NCBI GenBank assembly: GCA_019454835.1
Contig: JACFNP010000020.1
Coordinates: forward strand, 1-54,229
From: Rubellimicrobium sp.
GTDB lineage: Bacteria > Pseudomonadota > Alphaproteobacteria > Rhodobacterales > Rhodobacteraceae
Direction of reading: 5' to 3'
Length of the DNA stretch: 54,229 bases
Shown here: positions 47,452 to 54,229 of the stretch, in pieces
Position numbering within the stretch: position 1 is the stretch's first letter
Layout of the letters: each line of letters starts with the position of its first letter
Made by a program: the position numbers and the translations under genes
Notes under the pieces: generated by a model
Database searches by the model: none
The model's input: the letters and a program-made list of their open reading frames with translations, nothing else
Told to the model about the DNA's origin: nothing

Positions 47452-48059
47452 CCAATCACCTGCATCGCGGCGACCTGCCCGACGGGCTGTCGCTTGGTCC
47501 GGTCGTCGCCGTGGATTGCGAGACGATGGGCCTCGATCCGCGCCGCGACCGGCTGTGTCTGGTGCAACTGTCGGCGGGTGACGGCGAGGTGCATCTGGTC
47601 CAGATCGCGCCGGGCCAGCGCGCCGCACCGAACCTGTGCCGCCTGCTGGCCGATCCGGCCACGCTGAAGCTGTTCCACTACGGGCGCTTCGACATCGCCA
47701 TGCTGTATCACGCCTTCGGCACCCTGACGGCGCCGGTGTGGTGCACCAAGATCGCCTCGAAACTGGTGCGGACCTATACCGACCGACACGGGCTGAAGCA
47801 GCTCGTCTGGGAACTGCTCGGCATCGACATCTCCAAGCAGCAACAGCAAAGCGACTGGGGCGCCGGGGACCTGACGGCGCAGCAACTGGACTATGCCGCC
47901 AGCGACGTGCTGCACCTGCACCGGCTGAAGGCGGCGCTGGAAAGCCTGCTCGAACGCGAGGGGCGCGCCGGGATCGCGCAGGCCTGTTTCGACTTTCTGC
48001 CGATGCGCGCCCGGCTGGACCTGCTGGGCTGGGACGACGAGGAGATCTTCCATCACTGA
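47448..48059 (+). CDS. Ribonuclease D-like 3'-5' exonuclease
   Basis: 203 residues, only the DEDD-y exonuclease domain (no HRDC). Exo I VAVDCETMGLD, Exo II LFHYGRFDIAML and Exo III YAASDVLHLHRL contain all catalytic acids. Likely acts in RNA 3' processing. Start overlaps the hydrolase stop (ATGA). Its last codons contain the apparent ribosome-binding site GAGGAG and start of kdsD. Confidence 0.92.
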   Translation: MTNHLHRGDLPDGLSLGPVVAVDCETMGLDPRRDRLCLVQLSAGDGEVHLVQIAPGQRAAPNLCRLLADPATLKLFHYGRFDIAMLYHAFGTLTAPVWCTKIASKLVRTYTDRHGLKQLVWELLGIDISKQQQQSDWGAGDLTAQQLDYAASDVLHLHRLKAALESLLEREGRAGIAQACFDFLPMRARLDLLGWDDEEIFHH

Positions 48060-49020
48060 CACGGCCCCCCCCGCCCGCCATGTCGCCACCGGCGCCCGCG
48101 TCCTGCGCGAAGAGGCGGCGGCGCTGTCCGCGCTGGCCGACCGCGTCGGCGACGACTTTGCGCGCGCCGTCGAGGTGATCCTTGCCGCGCAGGGCCGGGT
48201 GATCGTGTCCGGCATGGGCAAGTCCGGCCATGTCGCGCGCAAGATCGCCGCCACCTTCGCGTCAACCGGCACGCCCGCCCATTTCGTCCACCCCGCCGAG
48301 GCCAGCCACGGCGATCTGGGCATGATGATCCGGGGCGACGTGGTGCTGGTGCTGTCCAATTCCGGCGAGACCCCGGAACTGGCCGATCTGGTCGCCTACA
48401 GCCGCCGGTTCTCGATCCCGCTGATCGCCGTGGCGGGGCGGGCCGACTCGACGCTGATGCGCGCCGCCGACGTGCGGCTGCTGCTGCCGCCGGTACCCGA
48501 AGCCTGCGGGGTCGGCATCGTGCCCACGACATCCACCACGATGATGCTGGGGCTGGGCGACGCGCTGGCCATCGCGCTGATGCAGGCGCGTGATTTCACG
48601 CCGGAGCATTTCCGGCTGTTCCATCCCGGCGGCCGGCTTGGCGCGCGGCTGTCGCATGTGCGCGACCTGATGCACGGTCGGGACAGCCTGCCGCTGGTGC
48701 CGCCCGAGGCGCCGATGGGCGAGGTGCTGCTGGCCATCTCGCGCGAGGGGTTCGGTGTCGCCGGGGTCATCGAGGGCGATGCGCTGGTCGGCGTCATCAC
48801 CGACGGCGACCTGCGGCGCAACATGGACGGGCTGCTCGCGCGCCGCGCGGGCGAGGTGATGACCCGCCACCCCCGCACCATCGGCCCCGACGCGCTGGCC
48901 GAGGAGGCGGTGGCGCAGATGAACGCGCTGAAGATCACCTGCCTTTTCGTCACCGACGACGGCGGCGCGCTGGTCGGGCTGATCCATATCCACGACTGCC
49001 TGCGCGCGGGCGTGGCATGA
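48052..49020 (+). CDS. kdsD: Arabinose-5-phosphate isomerase KdsD (KpsF/GutQ family), probable ATC start
   Basis: 322 residues if initiated at ATC. Converts ribulose-5-phosphate to arabinose-5-phosphate for Kdo of LPS. SIS domain: VIVSGMGKSGHVARKIAATF, HPAEASHGDLGM, LSNSGETPEL, GRADSTLMRAAD, PTTSTTMMLGLGDALA; then FHPGGRLGARL and two CBS domains to the end. The N-terminal helix (ATGARVLREEAAALSALADR) is coding, but its frame has no ATG, GTG or TTG before an internal GTG at 48175, which would delete this helix. ATC (reading Ile/Met-Thr-Asp-Thr) is 7 nt after GGAG. Leads the Kdo/LPS export run. Confidence 0.85.
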   Translation: MTDTAPPARHVATGARVLREEAAALSALADRVGDDFARAVEVILAAQGRVIVSGMGKSGHVARKIAATFASTGTPAHFVHPAEASHGDLGMMIRGDVVLVLSNSGETPELADLVAYSRRFSIPLIAVAGRADSTLMRAADVRLLLPPVPEACGVGIVPTTSTTMMLGLGDALAIALMQARDFTPEHFRLFHPGGRLGARLSHVRDLMHGRDSLPLVPPEAPMGEVLLAISREGFGVAGVIEGDALVGVITDGDLRRNMDGLLARRAGEVMTRHPRTIGPDALAEEAVAQMNALKITCLFVTDDGGALVGLIHIHDCLRAGVA

Positions 49021-49021
49021 C

Positions 49022-49618
49022 ATGCGGGGCGACCTCTATTCGCGGGTCGTGGGCTGGCTGAAGATCCTGCTGCCGCTGGTGGCGCTGGGGTTGCTGGCGA
49101 CGATGTTCCTGTTCGCCCGCGCGCCCGTGCCCCAGGGTGACATCCCCTATGTGGTGATCGAGGACATCGCCCGCGATCCGCGCATCGGCGCCCCCAGCTT
49201 TTCGGGCGTCACGCCCGACGGCGCGGCGGTGACGCTGGCGGCGCGGGCGGTGCGGGCGCAGCCCGATGCGCCCGGCGCGCTGACGGTCGAGGGGCTGCGC
49301 ATCGAGATCGCCGCGCCCTCGCGGCAGGGGGTTGTCGTGACGGCGCAGGAAGGCGGCTTCGACAGCGCGACCCGCCGCGCGACGCTGACCGGGCTGGCGC
49401 GGGTCGAGACCACCACCGGCTACCGGATCGAGGCCACCGGGATCGAGGCCGATCTGGCGCAGGGCACGCTGCACACGCTGGGACCGCTGGCCGCGCGGGC
49501 ACCCTTCGGCAGTTTCGAGGCGGGCGGGCTCGAGGTGACCGGCGGCGGTGCACATCTGGTTTTCAAGGACGGCGTGCGCCTGTTATACCAGCCCCCAGCC
49601 GAAGGAGCGCGCCCGTGA
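49022..49618 (+). CDS. lptC: LPS export ABC transporter periplasmic protein LptC
   Basis: 198 residues. One N-terminal membrane anchor (LKILLPLVALGLLATMFLF, about 14-32), then the periplasmic beta-jellyroll (PYVVIEDIARDPRIGAPSFSG, VVVTAQEGGFDSATRRATLTG, EATGIEADLAQGTL). Passes LPS from LptBFG to LptA. Its stop overlaps the lptA start (GTGA). Confidence 0.9.
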   Translation: MRGDLYSRVVGWLKILLPLVALGLLATMFLFARAPVPQGDIPYVVIEDIARDPRIGAPSFSGVTPDGAAVTLAARAVRAQPDAPGALTVEGLRIEIAAPSRQGVVVTAQEGGFDSATRRATLTGLARVETTTGYRIEATGIEADLAQGTLHTLGPLAARAPFGSFEAGGLEVTGGGAHLVFKDGVRLLYQPPAEGARP

Positions 49619-50220
49619 GTTCAGCCACCAAAGCATTTCGCAGTCAAATGGCACATTTGACGCCCGCGACAATGCGCAAAAATAATGAGTCGGAGCGAGT
49701 CCTGGCCATCCGCAGGAACCCGACCCGCTCTGGCTCGACGAGTCTCGCCCGCATCACCCTCGTCGCCGCGCTGGCCCTGATGCCGCATCTGGCGGCGGCG
49801 CAGGCGCAGATCGCGCTGGGCGGCCTGTCGGTCGATGCGGGCGCGCCCGTCGAGGTGACGGCGGATGCGCTGTCGGTGGACCAGAACACCCGCAGCGCGG
49901 TCTTCGACGGCAATGTCACCATCTCGCAGGGCGACATGCGCATTGCGGCAGGGCGGGTCGAGGTTGGCTACTCCGACGCGACCGGCGAGATCGCGCGCCT
50001 CGCGCTGTCGGGTGGCGTAACCTTCGTCACCGCGACCGAAGAGGCCGAGGCGCAAGCCGCCGACTACGACCTGACCACGGGCACGCTGGTGCTGTCGGGC
50101 GACGTGCTGCTGTCGCAGGGCGCGAATGCGCTGTCGGCGCGGGTCATGCGGGTGAACCTGCGCGACGGCACGGCGGTGATGGAAGGCGGGGTGCGCACCG
50201 TCTTCGGTGGCGGCGGATGA
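49615..50220 (+). CDS. lptA: LPS transport periplasmic protein LptA, with repeat-encoded N-terminus
   Basis: 201 residues. The mature domain (PVEVTADALSVDQNTRSAVFDGNVTISQGDMRIAAGRVEVGY, VLSGDVLLSQGANALSA) is the OstA-like jellyroll that bridges the periplasm. GTG start, coupled to the lptC stop, with GAAGGAGCGCGCCC as ribosome-binding site. Codons 7-39 come from a family B repeat inserted in frame. The signal peptide core (LARITLVAALALMPHLAAAQA) follows it, so the basic n-region is unusually long. An ATG inside the repeat (MRKNNESER) could also serve as start. Confidence 0.88.
   Translation: MSSATKAFRSQMAHLTPATMRKNNESERVLAIRRNPTRSGSTSLARITLVAALALMPHLAAAQAQIALGGLSVDAGAPVEVTADALSVDQNTRSAVFDGNVTISQGDMRIAAGRVEVGYSDATGEIARLALSGGVTFVTATEEAEAQAADYDLTTGTLVLSGDVLLSQGANALSARVMRVNLRDGTAVMEGGVRTVFGGGG
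49633..49731 (+). repeat. Family B repeat inside the 5' end of lptA
   Basis: GCATTTCGCAGTCAAATGG then CACATTTGACGCCCGCGACA, AGTCGGAGCGAG and ACCCGACCCGCTC: same order as the fliK-flgD units, with two bases missing near the CAAATG palindrome. It is open in the lptA frame. Confidence 0.9.
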
Positions 50221-50975
50221 CCGCGCCCGCCCTTGGCGTGACCGAAGGCGCGGGCGGGCTGCATATCCGCAACCTGCGCAAGAGCTATCGCCGCCGCCCG
50301 GTGATCCGCGACGTGAGCATGAGCCTTGGTCGCGGCGAGGTCGTGGCGCTGCTGGGGCCGAACGGTTCGGGCAAGACCACCTGCTTCTATTCGATCGCCG
50401 GGCTGGTGCAGGCCGACGGCGGCGTGGTCACCATCGACGGGCGCGACGTGTCCGGCCTGCCGATGTATCGCCGCGCCCGGCTGGGTCTGGGCTATCTGCC
50501 GCAGGAAATGTCGATCTTTCGCGGCCTCTCGGTCGAGGACAACATCCTTTCGGTGCTGGAAATCGCCGAACCCGACCGCGTGGTGCGGCGCGAGCGGCTG
50601 GAGGAACTCCTGTCGGATTTCTCGATCACCCATCTGCGCCGCGTGAACGGGCTGGCGCTGTCGGGCGGCGAACGCCGCCGGGCCGAGATCGCCCGCTGTC
50701 TGGCCGCCGGGCCGCGCTATGTGCTGCTCGACGAACCCTTCGCCGGGGTCGATCCCATCGCCGTGGGCGAAATCCGCACGCTGGTGGCCCATCTCAAGGA
50801 TCGCGGCATCGGCGTGCTCATCACCGACCACAACGTGCGCGAGACGCTGGGGATCGTCGAGCGCGCCTATATCCTCCACGACGGCCAGGTGCTGATGTCG
50901 GGAACCGCCGACGAGGTCGTCGCCGACGAAAACGTGCGCCGCGTCTACCTGGGCCAGTCGTTCCGCGTGGGGTAG
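50217..50975 (+). CDS. lptB: LPS export ABC transporter ATP-binding protein LptB
   Basis: 252 residues. Walker A LGPNGSGKTTCFYSIAG, Q-loop LPQEMSIFRGLSVEDNI, signature LSGGERRRAEIARCLA, Walker B VLLDEPFAGVDPIA and H-loop ITDHNVRE. Powers LPS extraction from the inner membrane. Start overlaps the lptA stop (ATGA). In many proteobacteria rpoN follows; here it does not, and the next gene is hpf after 246 bp. Confidence 0.96.
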   Translation: MTAPALGVTEGAGGLHIRNLRKSYRRRPVIRDVSMSLGRGEVVALLGPNGSGKTTCFYSIAGLVQADGGVVTIDGRDVSGLPMYRRARLGLGYLPQEMSIFRGLSVEDNILSVLEIAEPDRVVRRERLEELLSDFSITHLRRVNGLALSGGERRRAEIARCLAAGPRYVLLDEPFAGVDPIAVGEIRTLVAHLKDRGIGVLITDHNVRETLGIVERAYILHDGQVLMSGTADEVVADENVRRVYLGQSFRVG

Positions 50976-51221
50976 GGGGCGGGCCGCGATGACGACGCGG
51001 CGCCGACACCCCCCGCCCCCAAGCAAGTGCATTGACGCAGCCGCCTCACTCGGCCCAGATGAAGGGGATGGACAGGTGCGTTTCCAGTTCCGGGCAACCG
51101 GCCCCGCCCGCCGCCGCACTCTGCGGCTCCCGGCAGGAGACGTGGTTCTGTCCACACCCCCCGGATACCATCGGCACGACGCCTGGATCGGACAGGTCCG
51201 GGTAAAATCGCAGGAGGAACA

Positions 51222-51797
51222 ATGCGGTATCAGATCAGTGGCAAGCAGATCGACATTGGCGACGCGCTCACTTCCCATGTGAAGAGCGCCATCGACGAGA
51301 TGACCGGCAAATATGCCGGCCGGCCGACCGATGCGACGGTGATCTTCTCGCGCTCGGCCTATGAATTCGTCTGCGAGATCACCGTGCACCTGTCGAGCGG
51401 CCTGACCGCGCAGGCCCGTGGCGTCGCCAGCGAGATCTATGCCGCCTGCGATGCCGGGGTCGAGAAGATGGACAAGCAGTTGCGCCGCTACAAGCGGCGG
51501 CTGAAGGACCACTACAAGCCGCGCTCACAGCCGGTTGAAGTGCAGGCCGCCTCCCAGTATATCGTCGCCGCCACAGAGGAATCGGACGAGGAGGCGGATG
51601 TCCCGCTTTCTCCCACCATCATCGCCGAGATGGAGACGCAGATCGTCACGCTCTCGGTGGGTGACGCGGTCATGCAGATGGAACTGGCCAATGCCCCCGT
51701 TCTCATGTTCCGCAATGAAAAGAATGGCGCAATCAATGTCGTTTATCATCGCGAAGACGGGAATATCGGCTGGATCGACCCCCAGGACCGCCACTGA
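51222..51797 (+). CDS. hpf: Ribosome hibernation promoting factor (long form)
   Basis: 191 residues. N-terminal S30AE domain (MRYQISGKQIDIGDALTSHV, KSAIDEMTGKYAG) and C-terminal dimerisation domain (ADVPLSPTIIAEMETQIVTLSVGDAVMQMELANAPVLMFRNEKNGAINVVYHREDGNIGWIDP). The long form pairs 70S ribosomes into 100S dimers in stationary phase. Perfect GCAGGAGGAACA before the ATG. Own promoter expected in the 246-bp gap before it; not assigned. Followed by ptsN, a conserved pairing. Confidence 0.95.
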   Translation: MRYQISGKQIDIGDALTSHVKSAIDEMTGKYAGRPTDATVIFSRSAYEFVCEITVHLSSGLTAQARGVASEIYAACDAGVEKMDKQLRRYKRRLKDHYKPRSQPVEVQAASQYIVAATEESDEEADVPLSPTIIAEMETQIVTLSVGDAVMQMELANAPVLMFRNEKNGAINVVYHREDGNIGWIDPQDRH

Positions 51798-51824
51798 CCC
51801 CGCAGGCAACCGTCGGGTGTCCGC

Positions 51825-52313
51825 ATGAGGCTCGGCGATATTCTCGCGGCGGACGGGGTGCGCGTCCTGTCCGCCGCAGGCTCCAAGAAGCGGCTGTTCC
51901 AGGAACTGGCCGAGATGGCCGCCGCGTCCTGCGGTCTCGATGCCGCCGTGACGGCCGAGGCCCTGCTGGCGCGCGAAGGTCTGGGGCCGACCGGCGTGGG
52001 CAACGGCGTGGCGCTGCCACATGCGCGGGTGCCCGGCGCGGGCACGGTGCGCGGCTTCTTCGTGCGGCTGGAAAAGCCGCTCGATTTCGACGCGGTGGAC
52101 CGGCAGCCGGTCGATCTGGTGTTCTGCCTGATCGCGCCGCCGGGGGCCGGGGTCGATCATCTCAAGGCGCTGGCGCTGGTCTCGCGCACCCTGCGCGAGC
52201 CTGCGGTCTGCGCCAAGCTGCGCGCCAATGCCGACCCGGCCAAGCTGCACGCGATCCTCACCGAGGCGCAGGTCGGCGCCCCCGCCGGGCTGGCCCCGGA
52301 TGCCGACGGCTGA
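51825..52313 (+). CDS. ptsN: PTS IIA-like nitrogen regulatory protein PtsN
   Basis: 162 residues, EIIA-Ntr. The phosphorylated His is in GVGNGVALPHARVPG. LLAREGLGPTGVGNG, VDRQPVDLVFCLIAPPGAGVDHLKALALVSR and a helical C-terminus are standard. Acts in a regulatory phosphorelay affecting nitrogen and potassium control. 27 bp after hpf, same strand. No typical terminator after it; a family B repeat begins 7 bp past the stop. Confidence 0.94.
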   Translation: MRLGDILAADGVRVLSAAGSKKRLFQELAEMAAASCGLDAAVTAEALLAREGLGPTGVGNGVALPHARVPGAGTVRGFFVRLEKPLDFDAVDRQPVDLVFCLIAPPGAGVDHLKALALVSRTLREPAVCAKLRANADPAKLHAILTEAQVGAPAGLAPDADG

Positions 52314-52320
52314 AGCCGAA

Positions 52321-52410
52321 AGCGGGTCGCGTTTCCACGGACCCGGCGGCCCCGCTCTGGCCTTGTGTTCGTGCGCATTGTCGCGGGCGTCGGACGTTCC
52401 CGTTTGACTG
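52321..52410 (-). repeat. Family B repeat, interrupted by a family A element
   Basis: Reverse orientation: GCGGGTCGCGTTTCCACGGA, CATTGTCGCGGGCGTC, then CGTTTGACTG at the break. The rest of the unit (TTTGACTGCGAAATGCTC) continues at 52552-52571 on the other side of the family A element and reaches the stop codon of the sulfotransferase gene. Confidence 0.85.
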
Positions 52411-52551
52411 CGGGCAATCCGGCGAACGGCATGATCCGTCATTGCGAGGCGAAGCCGAAGCAACCCCGACTGTTCACACACAACATCGAGGTTGCTTCGT
52501 CGCCTGCGGCGCCTCGCAATGACGGATCATGCCGACCGCCCGATCACCCTG
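52411..52551. mobile_element. Family A element, copy 19, inserted in family B with 10-bp target duplication
   Basis: Outer ends CGGGCAATCCGGCGAACGGC and CCGCCCGATCACCCTG; inner palindrome 52437-52524. Both flanks are short and symmetric (GGCATGATC / GATCATGCC), so the whole 141 bp is one long palindrome. CGTTTGACTG is repeated directly outside each end (52401-52410 and 52552-52561), while intact family B copies have it once. Confidence 0.88.
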
Positions 52552-52569
52552 CGTTTGACTGCGAAATGC

Positions 52570-53997
52570 TCAGGCCAGCGCGCCGAAGCCGAAGGTCATG
52601 TAGTCGCGCGCATAGGCGTCGCGGGCCAGTGCCTCGATGTCGCGGTCGGCGATGCGCGCGAGGCGAGCGCGGTCGGCGTCCTCGGGCGGGGCGGGCCAGG
52701 CGGCGGCGGGTGCGCCCAGCGATGCGGCCAGAGCGGGCAGGGCGGCGGGCGCCTCGTCCTCGCGGATGATGTGGTCGGGCAGCGCGAAGGCCGCCATGCC
52801 CTGCAGGATCGCGGTCTGGGTCGCCCAGGCCGGATCGACCCGGATCGCCGTCTGCGCCGAAAGATTGGCCTTCAGGAACCCCAGAAAGGCCGCGAAGGCG
52901 GCGCGGTGGTCGGCATCGGGCCAGTCGGCGGGCGGCGCCGCCTCGGGGATCGGCAGGCCGTAATTTGCGCGCAACGTGGCGCGGATGTTGGCGAATGACC
53001 CCGCTCCGGTGGCAAGGATGCGGGTGCAGAACACCTCGTGTGCGCGGGCCAGCGGGTGACGGATCACCGCAAAGCTGCGGTGGCCGCCCCGGTCGTCGGG
53101 ATGGCGGTTCTTCCACTGGCGCAGGGTCTTGTGGGTGAAACCGTCCTGCGGCGGGGCGCCGTCGAGTGCGGTCAGCCAGTCGCGGACCTGCGCCTCGGGC
53201 GCGCCCTTCACCGGCAGCCAGAGCAGCGGGCTTTTCGCCGCCGCCATGACGGCCGGGATCGCCGGGCCACGGCGCGGCTCGAAATTCGGGGTGCGCGACA
53301 GGTTGAAGCGGTCCAGTCGGGCGAGGCTGGCCTCCATCGCCTCGAAATTGGCGACCTTTTCCTCATGCGGCGCGGGGTTCTGCTTCTTCAGCTTGCGGTC
53401 AAGCGTTTCCAGCCGGCCCTCGATGCCCAGAAAGGCCGCCAGCCCGTTCATCACCTCGAGATCGGGGATGTCCTCGTAATCAAGGTAGAACGCCGTCTGC
53501 CCCGTGACCTGCAGCGCGCGCAGCAGGCGCATCTGGAAGGTCTGGGTTTCCTCGAGATGGGCCTCGAAGGCCGCGCCGTCGAATTCCACCACCTCGCTTT
53601 TCGCATGGCGGGCGTTGGTCAGCTTCCACTGGCCGGTGGCCGCCGCGATGAGGCGGCTGATGTAGCTGTCCAGCGGGTTGCGGGTCAGGATGATCTTCGC
53701 GCAGCGCGGATCGGGCAGCACGATGTCCAGCACGCGCGGGTCGTGGTCGTGAAAGAAGCGGAATCCCCCCAGCACGCCCGCCTGTCCCCGGATCGCCGCC
53801 AGCAGGCGCCCCGGATCGGTGGTGCGCTCGGCCATGGTGACGCCCAGCAGGTCGTCGCGGCCCGGATAGCCGATGAAGGTCGGGTTGAAGGCCTCGCCCA
53901 TGCAGGCGACGCCGGGCAGCGCGTTGAGATTCGATTCAAGCAGGTTCGAGCCGGTCCGCATCTCGGCGAAAAGGACGAAGGAGTCGAAGCGGGCCAT
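52570..53997 (-). CDS. Sulfotransferase-family (NodH-like) protein
   Basis: 475 residues. The N-terminal part has FDSFVLFAEMRTGSNLLESNLNALPG, the PAPS 5'-phosphate loop type found in Stf0/NodH-like sulfotransferases, and ILTRNPLDSYISRLIA, the 3'-phosphate motif. The C-terminal half has HRSFAVIRHPLARAHEVFCTRIL, which resembles the 3'-phosphate motif again, suggesting two sulfotransferase-like modules, the second without a clear 5' loop. Acceptor unknown, possibly a surface glycan or lipid. Start MARFDSFVLF follows GCAGGAACGCACC; an ATG five codons upstream is less well spaced. Confidence 0.8.
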   Translation of the reverse strand: MARFDSFVLFAEMRTGSNLLESNLNALPGVACMGEAFNPTFIGYPGRDDLLGVTMAERTTDPGRLLAAIRGQAGVLGGFRFFHDHDPRVLDIVLPDPRCAKIILTRNPLDSYISRLIAAATGQWKLTNARHAKSEVVEFDGAAFEAHLEETQTFQMRLLRALQVTGQTAFYLDYEDIPDLEVMNGLAAFLGIEGRLETLDRKLKKQNPAPHEEKVANFEAMEASLARLDRFNLSRTPNFEPRRGPAIPAVMAAAKSPLLWLPVKGAPEAQVRDWLTALDGAPPQDGFTHKTLRQWKNRHPDDRGGHRSFAVIRHPLARAHEVFCTRILATGAGSFANIRATLRANYGLPIPEAAPPADWPDADHRAAFAAFLGFLKANLSAQTAIRVDPAWATQTAILQGMAAFALPDHIIREDEAPAALPALAASLGAPAAAWPAPPEDADRARLARIADRDIEALARDAYARDYMTFGFGALA

Positions 53998-54075
53998 GGT
54001 GCGTTCCTGCAAGGGTCAGCACCTGAGTAGCGCAGTTGCGCGGGCTGCTCCACCTTGGTTTTGGCGTGGCGCGAT

Positions 54076-54147
54076 CGTCACCTGCGAGGAGGCGAAGTCC
54101 GTGAGGCAACCCCCGAGGGGGGTTGTGCGAGAGGTCGGGGTTGCTTC
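54076..54147. repeat. Family A, copy 20 (degenerate, right arm cut)
   Basis: CGTCACCTGCGAGGAGGCGA, core GAGGTCGGGGTTGCTTC, then cut by the left end of copy 21. Confidence 0.75.
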
Positions 54148-54148
54148 C

Positions 54149-54229
54149 AGGGCAATCGGGCGGGCGGCATCGTCCGTCATTGCGAGGAGGCGAAGCCGAC
54201 GAAGCAACCCAGTCCGTTCGCTTTATGTG
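54149..54229. repeat. Family A, copy 21 (runs off the window)
   Basis: Left end AGGGCAATCGGGCGGGCGGC, then CGTCATTGCGAGGAGGCGAAG and the core up to the last base. It appears inserted in copy 20. Confidence 0.8.

Noticed and set aside
48065..48072. C8 tract as a phase-variation switch of kdsD
   Set aside because: KdsD is expected to be needed for LPS, and no usual start codon exists in any frame just upstream, so slippage would not toggle a normal start. It is more likely a possible base-call risk.

Overview
The window is chromosomal DNA from a GC-rich alphaproteobacterium, most likely in the Rhodobacterales (Paracoccaceae). The evidence is the rpsT-dnaA-dnaN-recF-gyrB block, the ubiE-ubiB pair divergent from mutM, FlaF/FlbT control of flagellin, a kdsD-lptC-lptA-lptB-hpf-ptsN run, and strong G/C bias in third codon positions. 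The genus cannot be fixed from the sequence alone.

Layout. 0.3-5.5 kb: a secreted helical protein, a GTP cyclohydrolase I, then an ECF sigma factor with an AhpD-like protein, a Rieske/FAD reductase and a patatin. 5.7-9.1 kb: an SDR dehydrogenase on the minus strand, then a thioredoxin-fold protein, a beta-propeller lactonase-like protein and a mutarotase-fold protein. 9.9-16.2 kb: a chemotaxis locus (MCP and CheD on minus; STAS, CheY, CheA, CheW, a second CheY and an unknown protein on plus). 16.6-25 kb: glutamate dehydrogenase, two tiny unknown genes, a low-GC DUF4145-type gene, ettA, a GGDEF-EAL protein, rpmB and a hydrolase. 25.5-32.5 kb: a flagellar cluster (DUF1217 protein, flbT, flaF, fliC, FlgN-like, FlgJ-like on minus; fliK and flgD on plus). 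33.2-36.4 kb: ubiB, ubiE, mutM. 36.8-44.6 kb: rpsT, dnaA, dnaN, recF, a LysE exporter, gyrB. 44.6-52.3 kb: NAD salvage (pncA, pncB, a nucleoside hydrolase), RNase D-like exonuclease, Kdo synthesis (kdsD), LPS export (lptCAB), ribosome hibernation (hpf) and ptsN. 52.6-54 kb: a sulfotransferase-like protein.

The most unusual content is not protein-coding. About 21 whole or partial copies of a palindromic element (called family A here) occupy almost every larger intergenic gap outside the dnaA-ptsN block. Full copies have an inner palindrome of about 90 bp (CGTCATTGCGAG...CTCGCAATGACG) inside outer inverted ends (CAGGGCAATC...GATTGCCCTG), 140-220 bp in total. Two copies are flanked by perfect 10-bp direct repeats, and one of these sits inside a second repeat family, so family A behaves like a non-autonomous mobile element (MITE-like). 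No transposase is in the window. Family B is a unit of about 103 bp. Two copies lie in exact tandem between fliK and flgD, each regenerating a GGAG ribosome-binding motif. Another is inserted in frame in the start of lptA, where it encodes part of the N-terminal region before the signal peptide core.

Other points of interest are kdsD with no ATG/GTG/TTG at its expected start (ATC is likely), mutually exclusive hairpins in the flagellin leader next to flbT, and an internal duplication in the DUF1217 flagellar protein.
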